Below are positions 18,525-28,296 of a stretch of 58,295 nt of DNA, one piece after another. Under the pieces are notes generated by a model that worked only from the letters and a program-made list of their open reading frames with translations, was not told the DNA's origin and did no database searches. Within the stretch, counting starts at the first letter, position 1, and each line of letters begins with the position of its first letter. The translations under genes and the position numbers were made by a program. The stretch is from NCBI GenBank assembly GCA_020848095.1, contig JADLAT010000018.1, positions 1 to 58,295 of the forward strand, in the 5' to 3' direction. The DNA comes from Alphaproteobacteria bacterium (GTDB lineage Bacteria; Pseudomonadota; Alphaproteobacteria; Micavibrionales; Micavibrionaceae).

Positions 18525-19232
18525 TTAAACTCCTCTTTGATTGCCCCAAAGCATGACATGAAGCTGTGGCAGGACGGTCGCCGAAAACCAGCGATCTTTC
18601 GCAACGCTATCGGCCAGCCAGCGCATACGCGCCATTAATGCCTCATGATCGGACTGGCCTTGTATTTTATGATTTCCGGGCTGAAGATAAAGCGGTAAAT
18701 GCGGATAACGCGCGGCGGCCACGCGCGCATACGCATAGTCCAGATCATCAAACACCACGCTTTTTAAGGCAATCTGGGGGCCGTCGCCAGCCGCCGCCAG
18801 ACAAGCATCAAACGCCGCCCAATCGGTGACCATTTGCGAAGAAGGCGGTTTGGGGCTTAAAGTTAAAACATCCAATTTCGCAAACCAGCTTTGCGCGATT
18901 GATCCTTGTGTTTCCAACGCGAAGCCATATCCCCGCGCCCGGCCCAGATCAATCAATCCCTCCAGCGGTTGAATGGCGGGATTACCACCAGAGAGGGAAA
19001 CGACCAGAGGCTGCCCGCCAGAGAGCGCCTCTATTTTTCCCAATATCTCTCCCGCCTGCATGGGTTTCCATTCGTCACGAAATGCGCTCTTCACCGCATG
19101 AGGGGTATCACACCAGACGCACCGGTAATCGCAACCGCCCGTACGTACAAACACGGTGGGACGCCCGATTAATGCGCCTTCGCCCTGCAATGTCGGCCCA
19201 AAGATTTCCGATATACGGACATGCTCGCTCAT
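18525..19232 (-). CDS. queE: 7-carboxy-7-deazaguanine synthase (radical SAM)
   Basis: A 235-residue radical SAM enzyme converting 6-carboxytetrahydropterin to 7-carboxy-7-deazaguanine. The iron-sulphur cluster motif CxxxCxxC is Cys34, Cys38, Cys41 ([16 protein letters not shown]), with the QueE start motif [16 protein letters not shown] and a SLSGGNPA glycine-rich SAM-binding strand. The length is near the usual 210-240. Its ATG overlaps the queD stop by 4 bases (ATGA), a sign of translational coupling. Confidence 0.95.
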   Translation of the reverse strand: MSEHVRISEIFGPTLQGEGALIGRPTVFVRTGGCDYRCVWCDTPHAVKSAFRDEWKPMQAGEILGKIEALSGGQPLVVSLSGGNPAIQPLEGLIDLGRARGYGFALETQGSIAQSWFAKLDVLTLSPKPPSSQMVTDWAAFDACLAAAGDGPQIALKSVVFDDLDYAYARVAAARYPHLPLYLQPGNHKIQGQSDHEALMARMRWLADSVAKDRWFSATVLPQLHVMLWGNQRGV

Positions 19233-19585
19233 GGACGATATTCAGCCCATGTTTTCGGGGTTTCAGAGATGCGCACCGCGCTGACTTCCGGCCAGCGGGC
19301 CTTGCACCAATCGTAAAAATGTCTGGCAATCTGCTCGGCCGTGATACAATCCTCGCCCAAGACCTCATTTAAATGGCGGTGGTCTATACATTCATCAATA
19401 TACTGCTTGAGCGCGTCCAGCGCGCGGTAATCGCGCACAAATCCGTATTGGTCCAAATTATCCGATTGCAAGATCACCACCACGATATAATTATGCCCAT
19501 GCAGCCGGGCGCAGGGGTGATCCGCCGGCAAGCCATGGAGCTGGTGCGAGGCTGAAAAATGATATTCCTTTGAGATGGTGTACAT
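19229..19585 (-). CDS. queD: 6-carboxytetrahydropterin synthase
   Basis: A 118-residue T-fold enzyme that makes 6-carboxytetrahydropterin from dihydroneopterin triphosphate. Zinc ligands His14, His29 and His31 and the catalytic Cys25 ([11 protein letters not shown]) are visible, with the Glu of AEYRP at the end of the protein. The frame is open far upstream inside queC, but the ATG at 19585 gives a normal QueD N-terminus ([14 protein letters not shown]) and has AAGAAGG upstream. It starts one base after the queC stop. Confidence 0.94.
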   Translation of the reverse strand: MYTISKEYHFSASHQLHGLPADHPCARLHGHNYIVVVILQSDNLDQYGFVRDYRALDALKQYIDECIDHRHLNEVLGEDCITAEQIARHFYDWCKARWPEVSAVRISETPKTWAEYRP

Positions 19586-19586
19586 T

Positions 19587-20294
19587 TCAGGCCCTTCTTT
19601 GCTTTGCTTTTTCCACCACGCCAGCCCAGTAATGCGCATCCGCATACTCGGTCGGATCCGCCACACCGGAAAGATCAAAGGCCTCCCGGCGCTCGACACA
19701 GGTGCCGCAACGGCCACAGTGAATATCCCCGCCTTTATAGCATGACCAGGTTTGCGCAAAATTAACGCCCAGCACCGCGCCTTCGGCGGCGATATCAGCC
19801 TTGGTTTTGCTAAGAAACGGTGTATAGAGGCTTATTGTCGCATAGCCCGCAAGCGCCTGATTTTGCATACCCTCAAAAGCGGTGATGAACTCCGGGCGGC
19901 AATCGGGGTAGATGAAATGATCGCCACCATGCACCGCCGTGGCAACCGCCTGCGCCTTCCGGCTGGCGGCGATGCCGTAAGCAATGCTCAGCATGATGGC
20001 GTTACGATTGGGCACGATGGTGATTTTCATGGTTTCTTCGGCATAATGACCATCCGGCACCGTGACATCGTCGGTCAAGGCCGAGCCGGTTAGAACCTTG
20101 CCCACGCCCGTAATATCAATGAGATCGAAAGGCACACCCAGCGACGCAGCGCAGGCACGCGCATAATGAAGCTCTTTCTTATGACGCTGGCCGTAATCAA
20201 AGGAAACAAGACCGGCAAGATCCCGTTCCCGCGCGATTTTATGCGCCAGAATGATGGAATCCAGTCCGCCAGAGCAAATGACGATTGTTTTCAC
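19587..20294 (-). CDS. queC: 7-cyano-7-deazaguanine (preQ0) synthase
   Basis: A 235-residue ATP-dependent enzyme converting 7-carboxy-7-deazaguanine and ammonia to preQ0. N-type pyrophosphatase P-loop SGGLDS (residues 8-13) and the C-terminal zinc-binding cysteines (SCYKGGDIHCGRCGTC) are both intact. The start codon is GTG with AAGGGA 9 bases upstream; no ATG further in would keep the P-loop strand. First gene of the queuosine operon. The 128 bases before it contain short stems but nothing I can match to a preQ1 riboswitch. The later genes tgt, queA and queG are not in the window. Confidence 0.95.
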   Translation of the reverse strand: MKTIVICSGGLDSIILAHKIARERDLAGLVSFDYGQRHKKELHYARACAASLGVPFDLIDITGVGKVLTGSALTDDVTVPDGHYAEETMKITIVPNRNAIMLSIAYGIAASRKAQAVATAVHGGDHFIYPDCRPEFITAFEGMQNQALAGYATISLYTPFLSKTKADIAAEGAVLGVNFAQTWSCYKGGDIHCGRCGTCVERREAFDLSGVADPTEYADAHYWAGVVEKAKQRRA

Positions 20295-20422
20295 TGTTTA
20301 AAATCCCTTGTTTTGTTAACCGGGTAGGTGTCTTCGACCGGTGTTCACAATTTTGACCGTGAACGGGGTTAGCTATAGCAGGCTGCTCAGCCTGCCTCAA
20401 CTTTTCTTATCCAAACCCTTTT

Positions 20423-22252
20423 TTACGCACTGGCTCTTGATAAGCGTTTGCGCTGGTTCGGGTCGAGATGCTGCTTACGCAGGCGCAGCGATTTAGGCGT
20501 TACCTCCAGCAGTTCATCTTCGTTAATATAAGACATCATCTCCTCAAGGCTCATCCGGCGCGGCGGCGTTAAAATTACCGCATCATCAGACCCCGAAGCC
20601 CGTACGTTTGTCAGCTTCTTACCCTTAAGGACGTTGATCTCCAGATCGTTGTCCCGGTTATGCTCGCCCACGATCATACCCTGATAAACCGGAGTCTGGT
20701 GACCAATGAACATGGTTCCACGGTCTTGCAGATTGAAAATTGCATAAGCAACCGCCTCTCCAGTATCCGTAGAAATCAACGCACCGTTATGCCGCTGCGG
20801 GATGTCGCCCTTATAGGGTGCATATTCATGGAACAGGCGGTTAAAGACCCCGGTTCCGCGCGTATCGGTCATGAACTGGCTCTGATACCCGATCAAACCA
20901 CGCGAAGGCGCCAAAAACGTCACGCGCGTTTTACCCGCGCCGGAGGAGCGCATATCGGTCATTTCAGCCTTACGGCGATTCATTTTATCAATCACGGTCG
21001 AAGAAAACTCCTCATCCAGATCGATAATCACTTCCTCAATCGGCTCAAGCTTCTGCCCGTTTTCTTCCTTGAACAAAACACGGGGACGCGAAACCGTCAG
21101 CTCAAAGCCTTCGCGGCGCATGGTTTCGATCAAAACACCAAGCTGCAGCTCACCACGTCCGCCGATCTCAAAAGAATCGCGCCCATCGCTTTCCTTATAG
21201 GTGATTGCAACATTGGTCTCTGCTTCAGCCATCAACCGCTCACGAATCATGGTCGATGTTACTTTTGCACCTTCACGGCCCGCAAAAGGAGAGTCATTCA
21301 CGGAAATCATAATCGCCATGGTTGGCGGGTCAATCGGTGTGGATTTAATCGGCTCCACCAGAGAAGGCGCACCGATCGTATCGGCCACGGTTGCCTTGGT
21401 CAGCCCTGCGATACAGATAATATCGCCGGCATGAACTTCGGAAACCGGAACGCGGGCCATGCCCTCAAATTTCAACAATTTGGTGAGACGGCCTGTCTCA
21501 ATGGTTTTTCCGTCCAGACTGATCGCCTTGACCGTATCATTCACTTTAGCAGAACCCTGCACCACACGGCCTGTCAGGCAACGTCCCAAGAAAGGATCGG
21601 AATCCAGCAAAGTCGCCAGCATCGCAAAGGGCAGATTAGGATGAACATTCGGAGCAGGCACATGATCAAGAACCGTTTCCAGCAACGGCACCAGATTTTC
21701 GCGCGGATCATCCAGTTCACGAACGCACCAGCCATTACGGCCAGAAGCATACAAAATGGGGAAATCAAGCTGCGCGTCATTGGCATCCAAAGACACAAAC
21801 AGGTCGAAAACCTCATCTACAACTTCTTCCGGGCGGCCATCAGGACGGTCAATTTTATTGATGATAACAATGGGGCGCAGGCCAAGCTTCAAAGCCTTAC
21901 CCAGAACAAATTTCGTCTGAGGCATTGGGCCTTCCGCCGCATCGGTCAGCAGAATAACGCCGTCCGCCATGTGCAAAACGCGCTCCACCTCGCCACCAAA
22001 ATCGGCGTGACCGGGCGTGTCGATAATATTAATACGTGTGGTTACGCCGTCTTTTGTCCAATCGATCGAGGTCGGCTTGGCCAAAATGGTGATGCCCCGC
22101 TCTCTTTCGAGATCATTGGAGTCCATTACACATTCTTCGACTTTCTGGTTGTCGCGAAACATGCCCGATTGCTTCATCAGAGAATCAATCAGTGTGGTTT
22201 TACCGTGGTCAACGTGGGCGATAATGGCGATATTGCGTAAATTTTGTCTCAT
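20423..22252 (-). CDS. typA: Ribosome-associated GTPase TypA/BipA
   Basis: A 609-residue translational GTPase. The chosen start [20 protein letters not shown] gives the standard BipA N-terminus; the frame is open 18 codons earlier but that part is not conserved-looking. G1 ([10 protein letters not shown]), G2/G3 ([20 protein letters not shown]) and G4 (NKIDRPD) are all present, followed by the beta-barrel domain, EF-G-like domains III and V and the BipA-specific C-terminal domain. It binds 70S ribosomes and assists 50S assembly, especially at low temperature or under stress. Monocistronic. Confidence 0.97.
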   Translation of the reverse strand: MRQNLRNIAIIAHVDHGKTTLIDSLMKQSGMFRDNQKVEECVMDSNDLERERGITILAKPTSIDWTKDGVTTRINIIDTPGHADFGGEVERVLHMADGVILLTDAAEGPMPQTKFVLGKALKLGLRPIVIINKIDRPDGRPEEVVDEVFDLFVSLDANDAQLDFPILYASGRNGWCVRELDDPRENLVPLLETVLDHVPAPNVHPNLPFAMLATLLDSDPFLGRCLTGRVVQGSAKVNDTVKAISLDGKTIETGRLTKLLKFEGMARVPVSEVHAGDIICIAGLTKATVADTIGAPSLVEPIKSTPIDPPTMAIMISVNDSPFAGREGAKVTSTMIRERLMAEAETNVAITYKESDGRDSFEIGGRGELQLGVLIETMRREGFELTVSRPRVLFKEENGQKLEPIEEVIIDLDEEFSSTVIDKMNRRKAEMTDMRSSGAGKTRVTFLAPSRGLIGYQSQFMTDTRGTGVFNRLFHEYAPYKGDIPQRHNGALISTDTGEAVAYAIFNLQDRGTMFIGHQTPVYQGMIVGEHNRDNDLEINVLKGKKLTNVRASGSDDAVILTPPRRMSLEEMMSYINEDELLEVTPKSLRLRKQHLDPNQRKRLSRASA

Positions 22253-22321
22253 AAGAGGGGCTTTCTGTATCCAAAGGCAGGGACTGTCTATAGTTTTCCA
22301 CGCCAAAAGGGAAGAAAATTC

Positions 22322-23218
22322 TTACAAATCCTTTAAAAAATCGAAAACACCCGATTGTTCTAGGACGGTACGCCAGCGACGATTCTCTACATCCGGGGTT
22401 TTGAAATCGAAGGCCTGAAGCGCGCTCAGGCTTAAATTTGAAAAATCGGGAGAAAGCCAGAAGAACTGCCCCTCTTTTTGTTGGACAAAATTTTCAGCCC
22501 AGCGATATTTCATGCTGACCACCTTTAGACCCAGCGCGCAGTACTCCAGAACTTTCGTAGCCGTCTGTACATTATAAGGATAGGTATCCGGCACAAGATT
22601 AAGCCCGTAGCGTCCCTTGGCGATCATTTCCGGCATCTCCGTATAATGCAGCCGTCCGGCAAATGTAATATTGGTTGCGGCGGCATAGTGCCGCATCACA
22701 TCGGGATTCACCGACCCCACGATTAAAATGCTGGCCTCTTTCAACGTATGAGCAAAATATTCCAGCATCTGCAGAACCTCGGGTCCACGGTGAATGCTGC
22801 CCGCATAGACGAAATCATATTCCGGCTTGGGCGGGACATCAAAGAAGTGAGACGCGATGCCCATATCCCGAAAGCCATAAGGGATTTTATCGCTGAACGG
22901 GAAACCTGTACGCACGATCTTATTCAAAAAAACTCGTCTTTTGGGAAAACCATTTAGCATATATTTGGTAATGTTTTTCACGCGCGGAAATTTTCCGGCG
23001 GACAGGGAATTATATTCATGCACGACATAGCGGCCTCTGGCCAGCGTATCGAGCCCCATAAAACGCCAGACAACATCAAAATCAAAAGGATGATAATCCT
23101 TTATTTCCGTTGAATTATAAGCGCGAAAACCCGGATAATTCTGGCTTAGAAAGCGGATATAGGCCGGTATTTCGGGCAGATAAGTATGGGCCGGGCCTTC
23201 AAAAAGAATGGTTTTCAT
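22322..23218 (-). CDS. Glycosyltransferase, GT-B fold (group 1-like)
   Basis: A 298-residue protein, short for a GT-B enzyme. The C-terminal half has the features of group 1 transferases: DFVYAGSIHRGPEVL at the start of the nucleotide-sugar domain, ILIVGSVNPD, ITFAGRLHYTEMPEMIAKGRYGLNLVPD, and TATKVLEYCALGLKVVSMKY, which carries the Glu that binds the donor phosphates or ribose. There is no signal peptide, so it acts in the cytoplasm. Acceptor and sugar are unknown; the sugar epimerase gene diverging from it and ugd a few kilobases away suggest surface polysaccharide synthesis. Confidence 0.75.
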   Translation of the reverse strand: MKTILFEGPAHTYLPEIPAYIRFLSQNYPGFRAYNSTEIKDYHPFDFDVVWRFMGLDTLARGRYVVHEYNSLSAGKFPRVKNITKYMLNGFPKRRVFLNKIVRTGFPFSDKIPYGFRDMGIASHFFDVPPKPEYDFVYAGSIHRGPEVLQMLEYFAHTLKEASILIVGSVNPDVMRHYAAATNITFAGRLHYTEMPEMIAKGRYGLNLVPDTYPYNVQTATKVLEYCALGLKVVSMKYRWAENFVQQKEGQFFWLSPDFSNLSLSALQAFDFKTPDVENRRWRTVLEQSGVFDFLKDL

Positions 23219-23415
23219 CTCTTGTAATTCCGTTGTCTCGGGCCCGCTGTACGAAAAAAGGTTTCAAGGCCGTATTTTTATTGTATTGCGGCATTCCTAA
23301 ACGGCAAGCTGCCATTGATGTGTACATACAGGAAGCCGCTTTGGATTACACCTTATTTTTCCTGACTTTGCAGGGTATAGTTTATCAATAATTTAAGAAT
23401 GCGGATTTATAAAAT

Positions 23416-24318
23416 ATGAAATATCTTGTTACCGGCGCAAGCGGATTTATCGGACGCCATCTGGCTGATTTTCTGGCTAGCGCCGGGCATGAAGTGACGG
23501 GCGCTGATAGTAAACCGCTCTCTACTCCCGCTTCAGGCTGGCGGTTCGAGCAGGGCAGCATCCTCGATTTTTCTCATATGTGTGCCTTAAGTGCTTCCTG
23601 CGATGGTATATTTCATATGGCGGCCATAGCCTCTGTTGGCGCGAGCGTGGAGGACCCCCGCTTCACCCATGAAACCAATGTCGGCGGAACGCTCACTCTA
23701 TTTGAGGCCGCACGGACGAACAAAAACATTCCGGTCGTTTATGCCTCCTCCGCCGCCGTATATGGCGATAATCCAGATTTACCACTCAGCGAAACCGCCC
23801 CGCTTTCGCCGCTTTCCCCCTATGCCGCCCATAAATGCAGTAATGAGCTGGATGCCGCCGCCTACGGTGCGGCTTTTGAACTCCCGAGCTTCGGTTTACG
23901 GTTTTTCAATGTGTACGGCCCCGGGCAAGATCCAAAATCTCCCTATTCCGGCGTTATTTCCATTTTTTGTGAACGGCTGAAAAACAAACAGCCTATTACG
24001 ATTTTTGGTGATGGCCGGCAGAGCCGCGATTTCATAGCGGTCAGCGATGTTATCCATGCCGTGGTTGCTGCCATGGATAACGCCGCCCCGAACGCGCCGG
24101 TGGCCAATGTCTGCCGTGGGGAGCAAACAACGCTGTTGGATTTAGCAGAAAATATTGGTCAAATTCTGTCCTTTCCTCCGGAGCTTATTTTCAAGCCCGC
24201 CCGCGCTGCCGATATCGTACATTCCTGTGGCAATCCGGCGCGTTTGCAAAAGCTGACTGGCTTTCAGGCAGGAACAAATTTGAATGCGGGCCTGAGAGCG
24301 CTTTTATACGCAGCTTAA
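23416..24318 (+). CDS. NAD-dependent sugar epimerase/dehydratase (extended SDR)
   Basis: A 300-residue extended short-chain dehydrogenase of the GalE/WbpP type. It starts with the NAD-binding TGASGFIGRHL, keeps the MAAIASVG strand, the catalytic Ser in ASSAAVYGD and the Tyr-Lys pair in SPYAAHK, and has the substrate-domain motif GLRFFNVYGPGQDPKSPYSGVI, resembling UDP-GlcNAc/UDP-Glc 4-epimerases. The sugar nucleotide is not determined by the sequence alone. It diverges from the glycosyltransferase gene across a 197-base gap without other features. Confidence 0.85.
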   Translation: MKYLVTGASGFIGRHLADFLASAGHEVTGADSKPLSTPASGWRFEQGSILDFSHMCALSASCDGIFHMAAIASVGASVEDPRFTHETNVGGTLTLFEAARTNKNIPVVYASSAAVYGDNPDLPLSETAPLSPLSPYAAHKCSNELDAAAYGAAFELPSFGLRFFNVYGPGQDPKSPYSGVISIFCERLKNKQPITIFGDGRQSRDFIAVSDVIHAVVAAMDNAAPNAPVANVCRGEQTTLLDLAENIGQILSFPPELIFKPARAADIVHSCGNPARLQKLTGFQAGTNLNAGLRALLYAA

Positions 24319-24328
24319 CCAACCGTAA

Positions 24329-24682
24329 CTACTCAACGGGGATGAGCGCTGAAACCGCACGAAATAACCTGTCCTGAAACCCGGTATCACCTACAGATTT
24401 TATCCGCGCCATCAGCTTTTCTGCCACGTCCTTATGCGGCAACAAAGATTGCGAAGACGGATAAATACCATCAAAAAACCCAGAAAAGGGAACCTCATAC
24501 AGCTGTTGCAACAGAAAAAGTTTTTCTGCCGGAACACGGTTAGCTCCACTTTCATATTTCTGAATTTGCTGGAAGGATATTTTCAACACCTGCCCGACTT
24601 CGCGCTGGGAGTATCCCCGCATTTCCCGCATGGCTTTCATATTTTGTCCGATAACTCTGGTTTCCTGATTCACGCGTTTCAT
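24329..24682 (-). CDS. Xre-family HTH transcriptional regulator
   Basis: A 117-residue protein with a lambda-Cro-type HTH at residues 14-70: GQNMKAMREMRGYSQREVG followed by recognition helix SFQQIQKYESGANR. The C-terminal 45 residues form a small helical tail. Such single-domain Xre proteins are common in alphaproteobacteria and usually act as dimers on short operators. It is divergent from the S24-type regulator at 24810, and the 127 bases between them hold a large inverted repeat, so the two may regulate each other. The target genes are unknown. Confidence 0.85.
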   Translation of the reverse strand: MKRVNQETRVIGQNMKAMREMRGYSQREVGQVLKISFQQIQKYESGANRVPAEKLFLLQQLYEVPFSGFFDGIYPSSQSLLPHKDVAEKLMARIKSVGDTGFQDRLFRAVSALIPVE

Positions 24683-24726
24683 ATTTGTTATATACCTCTC
24701 ATCTATAACTTATGATTGTATATTTA

Positions 24727-24775
24727 TATTTCTTTTTTAGAAACAGTCAATGTTTTTATTTCTAAAAAAGAAATA
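24727..24775. promoter_or_regulatory. Double inverted repeat, operator of the divergent regulator pair
   Basis: Two 17-base arms (24727-24743 and 24759-24775) are exact reverse complements, separated by 15 bases. Each arm is also a small dyad, TTTCT-N5-AGAAA, so the site offers two dimer-binding boxes in mirror arrangement, with centres about 30 bases (three DNA turns) apart. It lies in the intergenic region, nearer the S24-type gene. This arrangement suits cooperative repressor binding and autoregulation. Which of the two flanking regulators binds it is unknown. Confidence 0.7.
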
Positions 24776-24809
24776 ATTGTCCGCGCTGCCCCGTGGCATA
24801 TTTAAATCC

Positions 24810-25427
24810 ATGGATTCACAATGGCTCAAATCGCAATTTCGAATGATGCCCGACCGGACAAAGGCGGATCTAGCCCGTGCGCTTGGGCTGGAGCCTTCCG
24901 CCATCAGCAAGATTCTAAATGATGCGCGGCAGATCAAGGCGCAGGAATACCATAAAATGCGCCGGTTTTTTGGCCTGCCCACCGATGGAGAGAAAGCTGT
25001 AGCGCCGCATAACGGCAACGCCTCTTGCGTGATACAGCCGCTGGCAGCGGATACGGGATTGCAAGAGGGTTTTAGCGGACCGCAGGACGGCGATTGGGTC
25101 TTGCCCGCAGATATACTGAGCCGCCAAACGAAATCTTCGCCAGAGAGCATTCGCATTTTTAATGTCGATGATACCATGATGGAGCCGGATTACCGGCGCG
25201 GCGAGCCTGTTTTGGTGGATATTGCCGCCAAAAGCCCCACACCGCCGGGGGCCTTTATCGTTTCAGACGGATTTGGGTATATGCTGCGCTATTGCGAATT
25301 TATCCCTCATTCCACCCCGCCCTCCGTTAAAATTTCCGCACGCAACCCCGGTTTCGAGCCGCAAACTCTGGAGCTGGACCAGTTTCACCTTATCGGCCGG
25401 GTGATTGCGAAGCTTCAATGGACGTAA
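24810..25427 (+). CDS. HTH regulator with LexA/CI-type S24 domain lacking the catalytic dyad
   Basis: A 205-residue repressor-like protein. Residues 5-50 form an HTH (TKADLARALGLEPSAISKIL); residues about 85-200 match the C-terminal S24/LexA-like fold, with a beta-rich stretch SIRIFNVDDTMMEPDYRRGEPVLVD and a second segment GAFIVSDGFGYMLRYCEF. In self-cleaving members the first segment has GDSM with a nucleophile Ser and the second a Lys; here these are Thr112 (DDTM) and Arg/Leu (Leu149-Arg150). It therefore probably cannot autocleave and works as a stable dimer or ligand sensor. The ATG at 24810 is preferred over 24777 because it gives the normal HTH N-terminus, although neither has a ribosome site. 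Confidence 0.75.
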   Translation: MDSQWLKSQFRMMPDRTKADLARALGLEPSAISKILNDARQIKAQEYHKMRRFFGLPTDGEKAVAPHNGNASCVIQPLAADTGLQEGFSGPQDGDWVLPADILSRQTKSSPESIRIFNVDDTMMEPDYRRGEPVLVDIAAKSPTPPGAFIVSDGFGYMLRYCEFIPHSTPPSVKISARNPGFEPQTLELDQFHLIGRVIAKLQWT

Positions 25428-25450
25428 ATTAGGGGGTTGCCGCAAAAAAT

Positions 25451-26308
25451 CTATGCTGGCTCTATTTCATGCCAGGGGAAGGCACTTGCCACAAATTCCG
25501 GGTTGAGCCATTTGGGATCGCCCTTGCCATAAGTTAAAGGGGCACCAGCCAGATCAACCACCTGGCCACCGGCGGCTATCAGCACCGCATGCGCCGCCGC
25601 CGTATCCCATTCACAGGTTGGCCCGAAACGGGGATAAATATCTGCTTTTCCCGCCGCAATGGCACAAATTTTTAAAGAGCTGCCGCGTTTCATTCTTCTT
25701 TCAACTTTGAAGTTTTCCAGAAACTTATCCAGCCGCCCGGCATCGCCATGATTTTTGCTGGCCATCACCGTTAGCCCGGCCTTGGGGGTCCGCCGGACCC
25801 TACAGGGTTTCTCGCTGCCCGTTTCCTCCAGCCATCTGAGCGCGGTTTCCGGCCCGTGCCCGGCATATAGCTCACCCAAAACAGGAGAGAACACCACACC
25901 GATGACCGGCTGCCCATCATGGATAAGGGCGATGTTCACCGTATAATCGCCGCCGCCATGGATAAATTCCCGCGTACCATCCAACGCATCCACCAGCCAG
26001 AAATACGCGGCCCCGTCCAGCGCGGGCGCCGTTCCGGCGGCTACGGCTTCCTCCCCGATGACCGGGATGCCCGGCGCAATTTCCATCAAGGCGCGGGTGA
26101 TGAATTCCTCCGCTTCGCGGTCCGCCGTTGTGACAGGAGAATCATCGGCCTTATGCGTGATGCCCATATCCTCCAGCCCGTCGAAATATTTGAGCGTAAT
26201 ATCCCCGGCCCCACGCGCCGCGCGCTTCACCATATTGCAAAGCGCCCCCGGATTGGCGAGCAGCTTACGCGTTTTTTCCGGATAACCCGCCTCCGTATTA
26301 TCCGGCAA
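25451..26308 (-). CDS. cysQ: 3'(2'),5'-bisphosphate nucleotidase (PAP phosphatase)
   Basis: A 285-residue magnesium phosphatase of the inositol-monophosphatase superfamily that hydrolyses PAP, the by-product of PAPS use, to AMP. The metal-binding motifs are present: [14 protein letters not shown], and DALDGTREF, plus [11 protein letters not shown] near the C-terminus. The start is read as TTG at 26308, which has AGGAG 7 bases upstream and overlaps the end of cysNC by 11 bases; an ATG at 26233 is the alternative and would give 260 residues. Its position behind cysNC ties it to PAPS turnover. Confidence 0.9.
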   Translation of the reverse strand: MPDNTEAGYPEKTRKLLANPGALCNMVKRAARGAGDITLKYFDGLEDMGITHKADDSPVTTADREAEEFITRALMEIAPGIPVIGEEAVAAGTAPALDGAAYFWLVDALDGTREFIHGGGDYTVNIALIHDGQPVIGVVFSPVLGELYAGHGPETALRWLEETGSEKPCRVRRTPKAGLTVMASKNHGDAGRLDKFLENFKVERRMKRGSSLKICAIAAGKADIYPRFGPTCEWDTAAAHAVLIAAGGQVVDLAGAPLTYGKGDPKWLNPEFVASAFPWHEIEPA

Positions 26309-28238
26309 GTGCTTTCTCCTGTCCTAGAATACTGCTCTCGGCCTCTTCGGGCAGCAGGATTTGCTCCTCGATATAACGCAAGACCTGACTGACGCAGTCC
26401 TGAATGCTGTTGCTTTGTGTATCCACAACCATATCGGGGTTTTCCGGCGCTTCGTAAGGGGAGTCGATTCCTGTGAACTCCTTTATATCCCCCGCGCGGG
26501 CTTTTTTATACAGGCCTTTGGGGTCACGCGTTTCGCAGGTGCTGAGGTCGGCGCTTACATAGATTTCATGGAATTTCTCAGGGGCGGCCAGACGCGCGCG
26601 ATCACGATCGGCACGATAGGGGGAAATAAACGCCGTAATCACCACCAGCCCGGCATCAGCCATCAGGGCAGAAACCTCTCCGACCCGGCGGATATTCTCC
26701 GCCCGGTCTTCGGGTGAGAACCCCAGATCGGCATTCAGGCCATGACGTACATTGTCGCCATCCAGCACATAGGAGTGATATTTTTTCTGGAACAGCGCAT
26801 TTTCCACCGCCATGGCCAACGTTGATTTTCCGGCGCCGGACAGGCCGGTGAACCAGAAGACGCCGCCTTTATGGCCTTTATTCTGCGCTCTGGCATCACC
26901 GCTCATGAGGTGATCAACCTTGTAAATATTCTCCGAAACCGGTTTTGTGCTCTGACGCTGATCAGGATAGCCTTCCATATTGATGGAGCCACCGCCCGCG
27001 ATATCATAACCATCATAGATCACCATACGGCCCAATCTCTGGTTATCCGTATAGGGATCAAGCGGCAAGGGATCGCGCGCGCGCAAAGTGATTTCGGCGA
27101 CCGCGTTTTTGCCCACTTCGGCGGCTTTTTCCGTCTGTGCCAGATCATCCGTATCAATCACGCGATCTATGGATTGCACAACCACAGAGGCCTCCAGCGT
27201 GCCATAGCGGATTTTATAAGAATTTCCGACCTTCAAGGCTTTTGCAGAGAGCCAGAAAATGCTGGCGCGGAAAACATTGGAGAGCATCGGCGGGTTTTTT
27301 TCATGACTGCCGATATGGCCGCGCTCCACAAAAATTCGCTCGCTCAGGGTCAGGCCGATAACCTCGCCCGCATGCGCCTCGACCTTGGCGGGATCGTCCG
27401 GCCATATTTTGATCGCAGTCACCGTTGCTTTTTCATTTGTCGGAGAGAACAAAACACTATCGCCCGTCCGCACAATGCCGGTTTCAACCCGGCCCACGAT
27501 GATGCGCTCCTCATCATTAAAGCGGTAAACATCCTGCACCGGGAAGCGCAAAGATTTAGAAATTGGTGGAGCCGTCATTTCAAACGCATCCAAAACACCG
27601 GTGAGCGTTTTGCCGGTGTACCAATCCATCTTTTCCGTGCGCGTGGCGATCATATCGCCGTGACGGGCGGAAATGGGGACGATATAGGCGGCGTTCAGGC
27701 CGATGGATTTGAGATATTTATCAACCTGATGCGAGACATCGGCGAAGACCTCCGGGTCGTATCCGGCCATATCCATCTTGTTAATCACCACCCCGATCTG
27801 GCGCATGCCCAGAAGGTGCAGCATGTAGGCATGGCGCTTCGTTTGTTCCCGTACGCCTTCCATCGCATCGACGACAAGGATCGCGGCATCGGCGGCGGCG
27901 GCGCCGGAGATCATATTTTTCAAAAACTCGCGGTGGCCCGGCGCGTCAATAATCACGTAATCGCGGGAATCAGTGGAGAACCAGATCTGCGTCGTATCGA
28001 TGGTGATGGATTGATCGCGCTCGGCCTGAAACGCATCCAGCACAAAGGACCATTCCAGCGCAGCCGTGCCCCGGCGTTTGCAAATGGCCTGAAGTTCCTC
28101 GTATTTACCCTCTGGCAGGGAATCCGTGTCATACAGCAACCGCCCGATCAGCGTAGATTTCCCATGATCAACATGACCGACGATGACCACGCGGAGTTGC
28201 TGGTGAGATTTTTGTGATTCAGATAGTGTTTGAGCCAT
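26298..28238 (-). CDS. cysNC: Bifunctional sulfate adenylyltransferase subunit 1 / APS kinase (CysN-CysC fusion)
   Basis: A 646-residue fusion. Residues 1-440 are the CysN GTPase: [18 protein letters not shown] (G1), [11 protein letters not shown] (G3), NKMD (G4) and the two EF-Tu-like barrel domains. From about residue 455 the APS kinase CysC follows: P-loop [19 protein letters not shown], and the [10 protein letters not shown] and [11 protein letters not shown] motifs. With CysD it makes APS from sulfate and ATP, and then phosphorylates APS to PAPS. This is the NodQ architecture. The ATG at 28238 is preferred over a TTG two codons earlier. Sits downstream of an inserted GNAT gene. Confidence 0.95.
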   Translation of the reverse strand: MAQTLSESQKSHQQLRVVIVGHVDHGKSTLIGRLLYDTDSLPEGKYEELQAICKRRGTAALEWSFVLDAFQAERDQSITIDTTQIWFSTDSRDYVIIDAPGHREFLKNMISGAAAADAAILVVDAMEGVREQTKRHAYMLHLLGMRQIGVVINKMDMAGYDPEVFADVSHQVDKYLKSIGLNAAYIVPISARHGDMIATRTEKMDWYTGKTLTGVLDAFEMTAPPISKSLRFPVQDVYRFNDEERIIVGRVETGIVRTGDSVLFSPTNEKATVTAIKIWPDDPAKVEAHAGEVIGLTLSERIFVERGHIGSHEKNPPMLSNVFRASIFWLSAKALKVGNSYKIRYGTLEASVVVQSIDRVIDTDDLAQTEKAAEVGKNAVAEITLRARDPLPLDPYTDNQRLGRMVIYDGYDIAGGGSINMEGYPDQRQSTKPVSENIYKVDHLMSGDARAQNKGHKGGVFWFTGLSGAGKSTLAMAVENALFQKKYHSYVLDGDNVRHGLNADLGFSPEDRAENIRRVGEVSALMADAGLVVITAFISPYRADRDRARLAAPEKFHEIYVSADLSTCETRDPKGLYKKARAGDIKEFTGIDSPYEAPENPDMVVDTQSNSIQDCVSQVLRYIEEQILLPEEAESSILGQEKALAG

Positions 28239-28253
28239 TTCCAATTCTTTCTA

Positions 28254-28294
28254 CCGTCATTGCAAGCAAACAGCGCGAGCGCAGCAACTCATCC
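28254..28294. repeat. Single degenerate GTCATTGC-type palindromic repeat
   Basis: The stretch beginning CCGTCATTGCAAGC and continuing GCGAGCGCAGCAACTC resembles the short dispersed palindromic elements of the form GTCATTGCGAGC...GCAATC that are scattered through many proteobacterial genomes. Only one copy is evident here, and it is imperfect. It lies between cysNC and the GNAT gene. Confidence 0.4.
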
Positions 28295-28296
28295 TT

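Noticed and set aside
20295..20422. Possible preQ1 riboswitch before queC
   Set aside because: The gap has short stems such as GTTCAC/GTGAAC, but I could not find the preQ1 consensus. Queuosine biosynthesis genes downstream are the only argument.
20660..22240. A 526-codon open frame antisense to typA
   Set aside because: It is a mirror of typA codon usage. TypA is unmistakable on the other strand and the antisense protein shows no family features.
23110..23391. A 93-codon frame overlapping the glycosyltransferase start and the gap after it
   Set aside because: No ribosome site and it is mostly antisense to a real gene.
26871..28217. A 448-codon open frame antisense to cysNC
   Set aside because: Opposite-strand shadow of a well-supported gene, with an odd His/Arg-rich composition.
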